Shown here: positions 1-9,723 of the stretch, piece by piece | How the letters are laid out: every line of letters begins with the position of its first letter | Position numbering within the stretch: position 1 is the stretch's first letter | NCBI GenBank assembly: GCA_028015205.1 | Contig: CM051517.1 | Span: forward strand, 56,481,455 to 56,545,454 | Direction: 5' to 3' | Source of the DNA: Mytilisepta virgata | Lineage: Eukaryota; Mollusca; Bivalvia; Mytilida; Mytilidae | Length of the DNA: 64,000 nucleotides | Notes under the pieces: model-generated | What the model was told of the DNA's origin: nothing | Databases searched by the model: none | What the model saw: only the letters and a program-made list of their open reading frames with translations | Made by a program: the position numbers and the translations under genes

Positions 1-1020
1 TGACAGTCGGAAGTTTTTGAGTAAAATATATTTTTACCGAAAAAATTTGTTTTGTTTATTCACTGAAAATATTAACATATATTTAATCTAAACTGTTTTA
101 CCCTGAGAAAGAATTCAGGAATATCGGTCAGTAACTCAACGATGCAAAGACAAATCTCCGTATGAATAACAACACAGACAAGGGTACACAGAATAAAACA
201 GATATAGCAAACCAAAAGAGAATAAATTTCCATTGACGTACCAGTAATCGCATCCAAAAATCCTGTAGTGACATCAGGGACTAATATAAACACTTTCCGC
301 TCGTTGATTTCCAAATATACCCCAGAAAAGATAAATGCAACACTTCTGTATACACACATGTACTTCTTTGAGTAAAAAAATCAATTATGGACAAATTTAT
401 TCTAAAATTTAATAATTGTATGTAACGGACACGAGTGGCATTTAGGTTCTCCGTCTTACTAAAGGTGACCAATAAAATGCAATAATAACATCAGGTAAAG
501 ATTTCCGAATGACATTTTTTTATTAAAATGGCAATGAAAACAATATCTCTGTAGGTCTATCCTCTGATCGTAACAGTATGTACCTCTTTTCAACTTACAA
601 AGGGAAGGTCTACCTGCAATTGTCATCATTGTATGGTCATCTACATACATTTATAAGACTTTATTAAGTGCAAGCATACTATGAAACATGTAAATTTGAT
701 ATCTCACCGTAGACCCAACAGTACATGTGTGTTTTACATTCAAAATTAGGTAAAGTCAAAAATCATCCGAAGATACATTTGTACATGTACAATGTAAAAC
801 CCCATAGTTTATAAAAGAAAATTTTAAAATTTACGCAACTAGGAACATTCAGGAAGAAATTTCGTATAAGTAGTGCTCCGTGTCAAAAATGTGAAAGTTT
901 AAAATAAATTAAAAATGATTTGAATTCCAAAATGCCTTTAAAAGTATAATTAAGGACCGAGCAATTGATTCATTTATATAAACACAGCTATTGATTTACT
1001 TTTGTAGATTGAATACTGAT
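1..1020. other. AT-rich DNA, nothing recognised
   Basis: No exon with credible splice borders, no RNA gene and no repeat with clear ends was seen. Open frames on either strand are short and low in complexity. Confidence 0.5.
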
Positions 1021-1025
1021 AATAT

Positions 1026-1610
1026 CAACCCTTTATTAAAGGAAACTTATAATCTTAATAAAATTTTGAGCGATGCAGGTATGCATACATGGTACACTGT
1101 TGCCTCTCACATTTTTTAGAGAATTTTATTTAGATATATTTGATTATTCCAACTTGGATAAGCCATTTTTTAGTATTAAAAAGAGTTTGAAAGATAAATT
1201 CAAAAATATTATTAATCAGAAATATGAAAAATTAACATTGTCTAAACTCTCAAAAATAAACGATAGTTCCAAGTTATATTTATACAGTAAACTTAAAAAC
1301 ACTTTAAAATAAAAAGAGTACTTGAAAAACGAAAAAAAAATTTACATTGAGACAGCTCCTTACAAAATTTCGAATCAGTGATCACTCTCTCAATATCGAA
1401 GTTGGCAGATATAAAAATATTCCCAGAGAAAATAGACTTTGCTCTGGATACAATGAATATCATCTTTTAAAAGATAGTTGAAATAAATCAAAATTTTCTA
1501 TCGAGAGACGAAGTTTCACAATTTTTTGATATTCTTAATCCAAAAAACGAACTTTTACCAATTGTTTGTGACTTTATAAAGCGGTCATTGGAACTGCCAA
1601 AATAGGGTCC
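1026..1610 (+). pseudogene. Decayed 3' end of a LINE reverse-transcriptase ORF
   Basis: Reading across frames gives the pattern of the C-terminal tail of LINE ORF2 proteins: an NPLLKE..NLNKILSDAG segment near 1026, a Lys-rich helical stretch in the open frame 1073-1312, then ISDHSLNIEVGRYKNIPREN near 1370-1430 followed by a NEYHLL motif. Frameshifts and stops separate these parts, so it is dead. The match is from memory of this tail, which usually reads as a basic helix, an 'R.S.H.L.IE.GRY..IPR' stretch and then Cys/His residues. The clade is not assigned. It ends just before the minisatellite element at 1634. Confidence 0.55.
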
Positions 1611-1678
1611 ACATTGGTCAAAGTTAGTTAATTATGTCTCCCCTTCTCGAAAGGAGACATATTGTTTTAGTGATTATT

Positions 1679-2696
1679 ATGTCCCCGACCACGAAGTGTC
1701 GTCGGGGACATATTGTTTTTACTCCGTTTCTTATTTTTCTTATTATTATACTTTTTTCTTTTTCTTCCGTCAACCTGATGCACGAACTTGTCCGGCTATC
1801 TCCTCGGAAATGGATGGACCGATCAATATGAAACTTGGAGGGGTGATAGGTCCCAAGGTCCTACAGTGTTTTTTGCGGTTTATAATTTCAAAATGGCCGC
1901 CATTTCCAAGATGGCCGCCAAAAATGGCGAAAAATGTAAACATTGTCCAATTTCAACGAAACTTGGTATACAGGGTATAACGGTGATGGCGACTGATGGC
2001 GCATTGTCGGAATTTCTGTAATGGCCGCCATTTTCAAGATGGCCGCCGAAAATCGCGAAAAATGTAAACATTGTCCAATTTCAATGAAACTTGGTATACA
2101 GGGTATAAGGGTGATGGCAACTGACGGCGCATTGTCGGAAGTTTTGTAATGGCCGCCATTTTCAAGATGGCGGCCGAAAATGGCGAAAAATGTAAACATT
2201 GTCCGATTTCAACGAATCTTGGTATACAGGGTATATAGGTGATGGGGACTGACGGCGCATTGTCGGAATTTTTGTAATGGCCGCCATTTTCAAGATGGCC
2301 CCCGAAAATGGTGAAAAATGTAAACATTGTCCGATTTCAATGAAACTTGGTATACAGGGTATAAGGGTGATGGCGACTGACGGCGCATTGTCGGAATTTT
2401 TGTAATGTCCGCCATTTTCAAGATGGCCGCCAAATGGTGAAAAATGTAAACATTGTCTGATTTCAACGAAACTTGGTATACAGGGTATATGGGTGATGGC
2501 GACTCACGGCGCATTTTCGGAATTTCCGTAATGGCCTCCATTTTTAAGATGGCTGCTGAAAATGGCAAAAAATATAAAGTCTGATTTTAACGAAACTTGG
2601 TATACAGTGTATATCGGTGATGGCGACTCTTCAACTTGTTGAAGAGAACAGGCATAAAATGGGCACGGGAGGGGACATCTCACGTTTCGCGAAACG
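1679..2696 (+). mobile_element. Inner minisatellite element nested in the outer one
   Basis: It has the same plan as its host element with different end sequences. The left hairpin is ATGTCCCCGAC...GTCGGGGACAT (1679-1711), followed by ATATTGTTTTT. The right end is AGGGGACAT, ending at 2677, followed three bases later by the perfect 16-bp palindrome ACGTTTCGCGAAACGT. The body is a 128-bp tandem array. There is no coding capacity. The left ends of the two elements lie only 45 bp apart, so this copy probably inserted near the left end of the outer element. Confidence 0.5.
1870..2640 (+). repeat. 128-bp tandem repeat, about 6 copies
   Basis: The phrase AAAATGTAAACATTGTC recurs at 1931, 2059, 2187, 2315 and 2441, so the period is 128 bp with one unit of 126. 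A sixth, more diverged copy follows near 2567. Each unit has the GC-rich stretch ATGGCCGCCATTTTCAAG, itself partly palindromic. Open frames of 90-108 codons on the minus strand are by-products of a unit whose length is not a multiple of three. Confidence 0.9.
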
Positions 2697-2709
2697 TAAA
2701 TTTTAATTA

Positions 2710-4047
2710 TTCTTCTTCCTCTTCTAATCAAATTTTTTGTCCGGAACATAACTTTTTTGTTTTTTGAGCTAGCCTCATGATATTTGGAAGGTATATGCAT
2801 CAGGTCAAGGTGGAGTGCAGAGTACCACATTTGGGTCCCTGGGGGTCAGTCCCCACCCCCTAGCCTGTAAAATGTAGGCTAAAATAACAAAATACTTAAT
2901 ATTTTGAAAACCATTGTGATCCCCACCCTATAACCATATATATTATTACTCCTTATGATAAGACAAATCATTTGGTACCATAGGGGGGTCTGAGGGGGGT
3001 CATGCCCCACCCCCTCAAATGATAAAATACTAAATATTCTGAAAACCATTGAGATCCCCACCCTATAACCATATATATTATTACTCCTTATGATAAGACG
3101 AATCATTTGGTACCATAGGGGGGTCTGAGGGGGGTCATGCCCCACCCCCTCAAATGATAAAATACTAAATATTCTGAAAACCATTGAGATCCCCACCCTA
3201 TAACCATATATATTATTACTCCTTATGATAAGACGAATCATTTGGTACCATAGGGGGGTCTGAGGGGGGTCATGCCCCACCCCTTCAAATGATAAAATAC
3301 TAAATATTCTGAAAACCATTGAGATCCCCAACCAATAACCATATATATTATTACTCTTTATGATAAGACGAATCATTTGGTACCATAGGGGGTCTGAGGG
3401 GGGGTCATGCCCCACCCCCTCAAATGACAAAATACTTATTATTCTGAAAACCATTGAGATCCCCACCCTATAACCATATATATTATTACTCCTTATGATA
3501 AGACGAATCATTTGGTACTATAGGGGGTCTGAGGGGGGGGCGGAGGGGTCATGCCCCACCCCCTTAAATGACAAAATACTTATTATTCTGAAAACCATTG
3601 AGATCCCCACCCTATAACCATATATATTATTACTCCTTATGATAAGACGAATCATTTGGTACCATAGGGGGTCTGAGGGGGGGGTCATGCCCCACCCCCT
3701 TAAATGATAAAATACTTAATATTTTGAAAACCATTGTGATCCCCACCCTATAACCATATATATTATTACTCCTTATGATAAGACAAATCATTTGGTACCA
3801 TAGGGGGGTCTGAGGGGGGTCATGCCCCACCCCCTCAAATGATAAAATATTAAATATTCTGAAAACCATTGAGATCCCAACCCAATAGTGTTCTTCTTCC
3901 TCTTCTAATCAAATTTTTTGTCCGGAACATAACTTTTTTGTTTCTTGAGCTAGCCTCATGATATTTGGAAGGTATATGCATCAGGTCAAGGCGGAGTGCA
4001 GAGTACCACATTTGGGTCCCTGGGGGTCAGTCCCCACCCCCTAGCCT
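2710..4047 (+). repeat. 135-bp tandem array bracketed by a 157-bp direct duplication
   Basis: GAAAACCATTG recurs at 2906, 3041, 3176, 3311, 3446, 3590, 3726 and 3861, which gives eight units, nearly all 135 bp, with one of 144 bp where a G-run expanded. The array is bracketed by two near-identical segments of about 157 bp (2710-2866 and 3889-4047), each starting TTCTTCTTCCTCTTC and ending CCCCACCCCCTAGCCT. Because 135 is divisible by three, one unit reads open throughout and yields a spurious 210-codon frame. Confidence 0.9.
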
Positions 4048-5200
4048 ACATTATCTTGGAAAGGGTTGAAATCCCCACCCTTAAACCATATATTTTATTA
4101 TTCATGATAACAAGACAAGTTGAATGCAGTATACATCTGAGCCCCGGGGGTCATCCCCTACCCCTCAAGACCAGAAACCTTAATTTATCTTAAAAATGGT
4201 TGAAATCCCCACCCCTAAACCATATATTGTACTACTCATGGTTACAAGACGAGTTGAATGCAATATGCATCTTAGCCCTGGGGGTCATCCCCACCCCCTC
4301 AAAATCAGAAACCTTATTTTATCTTAAAAATGGTTGGAATCCCCACCCCTAAACCATATATTGTACTACTCATGGTTACAAGACCAGTTGTATGCAATAT
4401 ACATCTTAGCCTTGGGGGTCATCCCCACCCCCACAAAATCAGAAACCTTATTTTATATTAAAAATGGTTGGAATCCCCACCCCTAAACCATATATTGTAC
4501 TACTCATGGTTACAAGACCAGTTGTATGCAATATACATCTTAGCCCTGGGGGTCATCCCCACCCCCCTCAAAATCAGAAACCTTATTTTATCTTAAAAAT
4601 GGTTGGAATCCCCACCCCTAAACCATATATTGTACTACTCATGGTTACAAGACAAGTTGAATGTACTATACATCTTAGCCCTGGGGATCATCCCCACCCC
4701 CTCAAAATCAGAAACCTTATTTTATCTTAAAAATGGTTGGAATCCCCACCCCTAAACCATATATTGTACTACTCATGGTTACAAGACCAGTTGTATGCAA
4801 TATACATCTTAGCCTTTGGGGTCATCCCCACCCCCACAAAATCAGAAACCTTATTTTATCTTAAAAATGGTTGGAATCCCCACCCCTGAACCATATATTG
4901 TACTACTCATGGTTACAAGACGAGTTGAATGCAATATACATCTTAGCCTGGGGGTCATCCCCACCCCCCTCAAAATCAGAAACTTTAATTTATCTTCAGA
5001 TACTGTAAAAGTTACCGTGAAAAATAATACCCACGAATACACACCAAAACTGAGAGTCTACGCTGGTTAAATGGACCAATGCCTGAAAAGACAAGTTGAA
5101 TGCAATATGTCTTGGCCCCAGGGGGTCATCCCACCCCCTCAAGACCAGAAACCTTAATTTATCTTAAAAATGGTTCAGATCCCTTCCCCAAAACTATATA
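4048..5200 (+). repeat. 134-bp tandem array, diverged relative of the 135-bp array
   Basis: AAAAATGGTTG recurs at 4192, 4326, 4460, 4595, 4729 and 4863, so the period is 134-135 bp. The unit aligns with the neighbouring 135-bp unit through shared blocks such as ATCCCCACCC, AACCATATAT and GGGGGTCAT. The arrays therefore descend from one ancestral unit amplified twice. About 90 bp of unrelated sequence interrupts the array near 5000-5090 before one last unit. Confidence 0.85.
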
Positions 5201-5245
5201 TTACCTTATTCATTCCTTGTTGAAGCACATATCTGTAGGTAACTA

Positions 5246-5440
5246 CAGTGGAACCTCTGTAAACCGAACAGCTGTGGGACCGGAGAAATCGGCCGGTTTT
5301 CAGAGGGTCCGGTTTTAGGAGGTTCCGGAAAAGACGTATCTGATCCGGAGAGTGAAACCGGAAAGGTATTACAATGTTGTAAAATTGTGCCATGTGCTTA
5401 CATATTTACTTTTACCACGCGCACATTATTTTAATACATG
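5246..5440 (+). mobile_element. Truncated pogo-like MITE
   Basis: It begins at a TA with CAGTGGAACCTCTGTAAACC and runs nearly collinear with the reverse complement of the right end of the complete element at 57194-57787, including the stretch GATCCGGAGAGTGAAACCGG. Homology fades near 5440 and no second terminal repeat follows, so this copy has lost one end. It lies inside the outer minisatellite element. Confidence 0.75.
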
Positions 5441-5540
5441 TATTATGTACCATAGCTCTTAATTTGCCACCTTGATGATCCCTAAAAAATGTTTAAAAAA
5501 CTATGGGTATGGAAGGGGAGACATCAGTTTTAGCGTGCTA

Positions 5541-6555
5541 AAACAGTCCAGCATGCTGGACTCCTGTGACAACAGTACCTCTAGTTAGTTACTTTTTCAA
5601 GACTATATCTTATCTGTATGTATTTGTTTGTTGTTGTTCATTCTATGTTATATTGTTTAACCCTCATGGGTATATTTTACAATAAAGTTCACAATATAAG
5701 GAGATATTTCCTAGTTTCAAATATCGGCAAAAAAGCGACGTGTAATACAGTTTCAAAAGTCCAAGTCGAGAGAATGGAAACACCACAAGATGTTTCAAAA
5801 GAAATTTTCATAATAAACTGCAATCGGTTTCATGCCATTACCCATATACTAACGTCTGAGCTTGTGATACCATCGGGGACCCAATTCCATTTACAGGTAT
5901 ACTCTCAATAGTTTTATCACACCTATCTTGACGACCCAATGTGCATGTTTTGTCAAATCGTGTCCTATCGGAAAATATGGAAAGCCCAAAAAAAAAAATC
6001 AAACTTTATGTAGCAGATTCATTCAAAATATAACAAATAAGTCCCAAGATATCACCATATGACTTGCGGTGAGAATTTTTTTTTAAAAACAAGACCTAAA
6101 CAAAATATGACATAAAATGAGGTTTTGTATAGTCATTGCTCAAACTGATCTCAATATTATATGATTGTACATCCATTATATTTTATTGGATTTTAAATAA
6201 TATTTTACAAAAACAAATGATCTGTGGTCACGGTGAAAATTTTTTATATCGTTGAAACCACTTAGTTGACAAGTAATGTCATGGTACCATTTTACTATGT
6301 CATTACCAAGATTATAAATTATCTATCAAACAGATTACTTGAAATCTACAACGAGTGCTCAAAACACATATAAATGCATGACTGTACGTGCATAGTATAT
6401 CGTATTATTGACTAACAATAGAATATAAGCCTAAATATGATAAAACCTGTCAATACAATACAAAATGTCAATACGACACATACCCGTCCAATATGCCGTA
6501 TTGACTAGTCAATATGACATATTGGACTGGTTAGTCAATAAAGGTATAACTGCGC
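5541..6555. other. Intergenic, nothing recognised
   Basis: AT-rich sequence with isolated short open frames and no domain, splice or repeat signal I could support. A few short TATTGAC/GTCAATA inverted motifs occur near 6470-6540, next to the foldback at 6556. Confidence 0.4.
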
Positions 6556-6672
6556 AAGGTTTTCCATATTGGCTTAGTTATTGGTCCTTGGCTAGATATA
6601 TTAAACTTTGGCTTCGCCTCAGTCCAATATGGCTTGCCTCGGACCAATAACTAAGCCAATATGGAGAACCTT
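6556..6672. repeat. Short foldback element, arms about 32 bp
   Basis: AAGGTTTTCCATATTGGC at the left is the near-perfect reverse complement of the right end, GCCAATATGGAGAACCTT. The arms extend inward through TTAGTTATTGGTCC. The whole could fold into one hairpin. It is a probable MITE fragment with no coding content. Confidence 0.75.
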
Positions 6673-6974
6673 AACGCAATAATACTATAATATTATCAAT
6701 GATTATATAAATATCGTTCGGGTACAGCATAACAACCAATAAGATATGAAAGAGAGAGAAAAACAAGACATATACAAGAGGTTCGTAAAACAATAACATA
6801 AAACAAATATGAAGATACAATCAAAGAATAAAAATGAATATAACCAAAGAAAATTAGAACAAGACATCACAAACCTATAAAGCGCTGGCAATATGAACCA
6901 CCAAAAAAATTAAATTAAAACAAAACAAAACAAAACAAAAACAGGGGGTTACTTCAGGTTCTCCTGACATGTTT

Positions 6975-7236
6975 ATGGCAAGCCGTTTTACTATTTATTC
7001 TAACTTCAAGATATCTAATAAACTTTATAAGATATCTCATATAGTTTATAAGATATCCTATATAGTTTATAAGATATCTCATATAGTTTATAAGATACCT
7101 CATATAATTTATAAGAAATCTCATATAATTTTCTTTATAAGATATCTTATATATTATACGAGATATCTTTATAAGATATATTATATATCATATGAGATAT
7201 CTTGAAGTTAGAATAAATAGTAAAACGGCTTGCCAT
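6975..7236. mobile_element. 262-bp MITE with 42-bp near-perfect terminal inverted repeats
   Basis: The left arm starts ATGGCAAGCCGTTTTAC and the right arm ends GTAAAACGGCTTGCCAT, with complementarity continuing through TATTTATTCTAACTTCAAGATATCT. The interior consists of repeated TTTATAAGATATCTCATATAG-like units of about 23 bp. No transposase is encoded. Confidence 0.85.
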
Positions 7237-7342
7237 ACTCGTTCCCTTAACATTTGTTAAATTGTAAGTGCCAGGAAAATGCCACGTAAGAGGGTGTGGT
7301 TGGAGGTGTACAGAATTCTGTATTCAGTTTCTGTCTTTTTTT

Positions 7343-7374
<32 letters not shown>

Positions 7375-7816
7375 GGCCCATTTTTTTGTAGTCAGTTAGA
7401 AAAATACTTAATTTGTAAAATATTTCGTGGCTGAAATTTATTGCGTCAGAAATTAATTTAAAACTACAATGATAAACTGCATTAATTAAAATATAAGTTT
7501 TTTAAGGTTATAATGTACAAATGTCATGCATGTCTTTCGAAAAGGTTTTTCAAGGTAATTTAATGTGATCAGTAATGGACAAATTAAATTTAAGAGCAAT
7601 TTTCTTTCTTTATTCTGTACAGTTGTTCTTTTCATAATCAGTATTTTCTCCTTAAATTCTTTATACACTTTAAAAAAATATTCTTTATATTTTGAACATT
7701 GTTATTCTCTGTTTTTTTTTAAGTCAATATACTTTATTTACTATTTTTAGGCCATATAAACCTCATCCACAGCCTCTTGTATCTATGGGAAGGTCCCTTC
7801 ATACCCAGTCATTAAG
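7237..7816. other. Low-complexity spacer with a T/G homopolymer junction
   Basis: Near 7338-7372 a T run passes directly into a run of about 20 G. Such tracts are prone to length error in sequencing. The remainder is AT-rich with nothing recognised. Confidence 0.5.
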
Positions 7817-7849
7817 CTATGGTATGGTATTGGTTGCAAAAATTTCATA

Positions 7850-8200
7850 TTTTTCATTTAAATGCAATATTTTTTTATTCAAATGGTATAATTTAAATGC
7901 AATATTTTTTATTTAATTGGTATAATTTGTCATTTAAATGCAATATTTTTTTATTTAATTGGTATATTTCTTCATTTAATGGCAGTATGTTTTTTATTCA
8001 ATTATTTTTTTTTCCATTTAAATGCAATATGTTTTTATTCAATTATTTTTTTTCCATTTAAATGCAATATGTTTTTATTCAATTGGTGCATTTTTTTCAT
8101 TTTTAAAAATGCAATATTTTTTATTCAAATGGTATAATTTGTCATTTAAATGCAATATTTTTTTTATTTAATTGGTATATTTCTTCATTTAAATGCAATA
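7850..8200. repeat. AT-rich tandem repeat, period about 35-48 bp
   Basis: GCAATAT recurs at 7864, 7899, 7940, about 8024, 8064, 8112, 8152 and 8195, each followed by a T run and TATTCAATTGGTATA-like sequence. It forms the left arm of the element carrying ribosomal DNA. A shorter inverted counterpart occupies about 8990-9170. Confidence 0.8.
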
Positions 8201-8960
8201 TGAGGTCGGAGATGGAAAAAAAGCGTGAGAGATTTTCTCTCCCTCAACCCGTCAGTAGTCGGGTCTCCGGACATTTTCGGCCGGCAAAGCCGGCTCCATG
8301 CACCAGAACATTGGGAGGAAGACGCGCCGACAAAACAGGCAATCGACGACAGGCATGCGTCGCTCCGGCACGGAACGGGGTCGGAAAGGAGACACCTGTC
8401 TGTATTTGAGGCGACGGAGCGAAATCGAGTACGATCGCTTCGACGGCCCAAGGCGCAAAGACACAGACAACTTTGCGATTGATGTTCAACCAACCCTCAG
8501 ACAGGCGTGGCTTCGGGAGTGACCCAAAGCCGCAATGTGCGTTCACTGAATCCTGCAATTCACATTAATTCACGCAGCTGGCTGTGCTCTTCATCGACAC
8601 AAGTCGAGTGATCCACCGCCGAGGCCAGTTTCTTTCTAATGTTTGGGGCCGGGTCTCGTCGCTGGCAACAGAGACGGTGGACTGGCCTGGGAGATAAAGA
8701 GGGATCGGAGACCCCGCTCCACCCTCGAGTGATTTTCTTCGTGTGTTCGAAAAGAAAAGAAAACAAAAACTCAAGTTTTTCGTCACTCCGACACGCAGGC
8801 GAGAAGGGCGTTTTTAAAGCTCGAGGGCTACCCTTCTGCCAGAATGCTTGCCGCAGCGATAAAGAGGAAAAACGAAAGAAAAGATAATAAGAATGCAGAG
8901 ACGCCGCGTCCGGGGCGCGAGGCCACTTTAAAACCGTCCTGGTTATCCCAGACGTTAAGG
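8201..8960 (-). pseudogene. Displaced rDNA segment: ITS1 - 5.8S - ITS2 - 28S start
   Basis: Read on the minus strand, the order is ITS1-like sequence (about 8960-8633), a 5.8S rRNA gene (about 8632-8490), ITS2-like sequence (about 8489-8209) and GACCTCA (8208-8202), which is how the 28S gene begins. The break falls seven bases into 28S and AT-rich arm sequence follows. The 18S gene is absent. The 5.8S identity is firm because its conserved blocks are present in order; the spacers are assigned by position. This is an isolated, incomplete unit, not a functional rDNA repeat. Reading frames here are accidental products of its GC content. Confidence 0.85.
8490..8632 (-). rRNA. 5.8S rRNA remnant with an internal deletion
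   Basis: On the minus strand I recognise the universal blocks GGTGGATCACTCG, CGATGAAGAGCACAGC, AGCTGCGTGAATTAATG, GAATTGCAGGATTC, GAACGCACATTGCGG and CACGCCTGTCTGAGGG in the correct order. Between GCAGGATTC and GAACGCAC roughly 15 bases normally present are missing, and the remnant is about 143 bases against the usual 155-160. The missing stretch is part of the region that pairs with 28S, so this copy is unlikely to work as rRNA. Confidence 0.85.
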
Positions 8961-9413
8961 CATGTTTGACCTTGTGACGTCAAACAATTTCCCATAATGC
9001 AATTATTGCATATAAATAAAAAACTACATAAAACGACAAATATACCAATTGAATAGAAAATATTGCATTAAAATAACAAATTATACCATTTGAATAAAAA
9101 AAAAATATTGCAATTAAATGAAAAATATTGCATTTAAATGAAAAATATCAAATTTTTGCAACCAATACCATGCCATAGATTTGAATGAACTTTGATCACA
9201 TGTGAAGATTTCCTCTGACAATTTACCACGTGAAGATCATAAATTTAGACTGCTCAATCATTTTTTCTTTTATCTCTTACTGTATAAAATTTCTTATAAT
9301 TCTGCGTGCATTTTAATAAATCACATCACTCTCGTGTATATTTTGAACAAATGTAAAAAAAATAATAAATTTATATGTAGATACACACTCACATCACACA
9401 TATATATATATAT

Positions 9414-9723
9414 GGTTAGCGCCAGCCAAAGGTCCCTGGTTCGATTCCCGTTCGGGATGAAAATTTCAGGGATCGAATTTGCGATGCCCTACCGACACCA
9501 ATTGCGAGGATGGTCTCGATAAATGATGCTAGTCTGTCGGATGGGGACGAAAAATGGCTGTCGCGTGTTAAGAGAGAAAAGCAACACCCTTAGCACGTTA
9601 AAGATTCCTCTGTAGATGTCGAAAAAGAGTAGGCTAAAATGCCGCTCTCGCACTTGAAAAGTGTAGAGGGATTAGTATAAGTATGTATAACTTGTTTCCC
9701 AATCCACTATAAGTAAATAAGTT
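9414..9723 (+). mobile_element. tRNA-related SINE (family C)
   Basis: The head contains a B-box-like GGTTCGATTCC (9438-9448) within a T-arm-like CCCTGGTTCGATTCCCG. The body runs through a GC-richer section containing TTAGCACGTTAAAGA, and the tail is AT-rich (TTTCCCAATCCACTATAAG). The A-box end is missing or decayed; the copy begins next to a TA dinucleotide run (9399-9413). It has no coding role. Confidence 0.6.

Larger units (their letters stand above)
1634..5540 (+). mobile_element. Outer minisatellite element, Helentron-associated/pearl-like architecture
   Basis: The left end is a hairpin, ATGTCTCC...GGAGACAT (1634-1660), followed by ATATTGTTTT. The right end repeats the stem as GGGGAGACAT (5515-5524), followed after three bases by a 16-bp palindrome, TTTTAGCGTGCTAAAA. 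Between them lie tandem arrays of about 135 bp. Subterminal inverted repeats, a central minisatellite and a 3' palindrome are the described features of Helentron-associated elements such as pearl of oysters and DINE-1 of flies. Assignment to that group is inference. A second element (1679-2696) and a truncated pogo-like element (5246-5440) sit inside it. Confidence 0.5.
7817..9178. mobile_element. Inverted-repeat element carrying captured ribosomal DNA
   Basis: The left end, CTATGGTATGGTATTGGTTG, is matched in reverse complement by the right end, which finishes CAACCAATACCATGCCATAG. The arms continue inward as AT-rich repeats built on ATTTAAATGCAATATTT. Between them, about 8201-8960, lies GC-rich sequence identifiable as ribosomal spacer DNA. 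No transposase frame is present. I did not identify a target-site duplication, so the ends are set by the inverted match only. The composition jump at 8200/8201 is sharp. Confidence 0.65.

Noticed and set aside
1073..1312. A 79-codon host gene
   Set aside because: The sequence fits part of a LINE reverse-transcriptase tail, with continuation in other frames on both sides.
1880..2830. Several 63-108 codon frames on both strands
   Set aside because: Products of the 128-bp array, shifting frame each unit.
2879..3511. Open frame of 210 codons on the minus strand
   Set aside because: It is the 135-bp tandem unit read five times; the unit length is divisible by three, so an open unit stays open. 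No domain and no splice context.
8185..8887. Overlapping Arg/Ser-rich frames on both strands
   Set aside because: They lie in the displaced ribosomal DNA; its high GC content makes stops rare.
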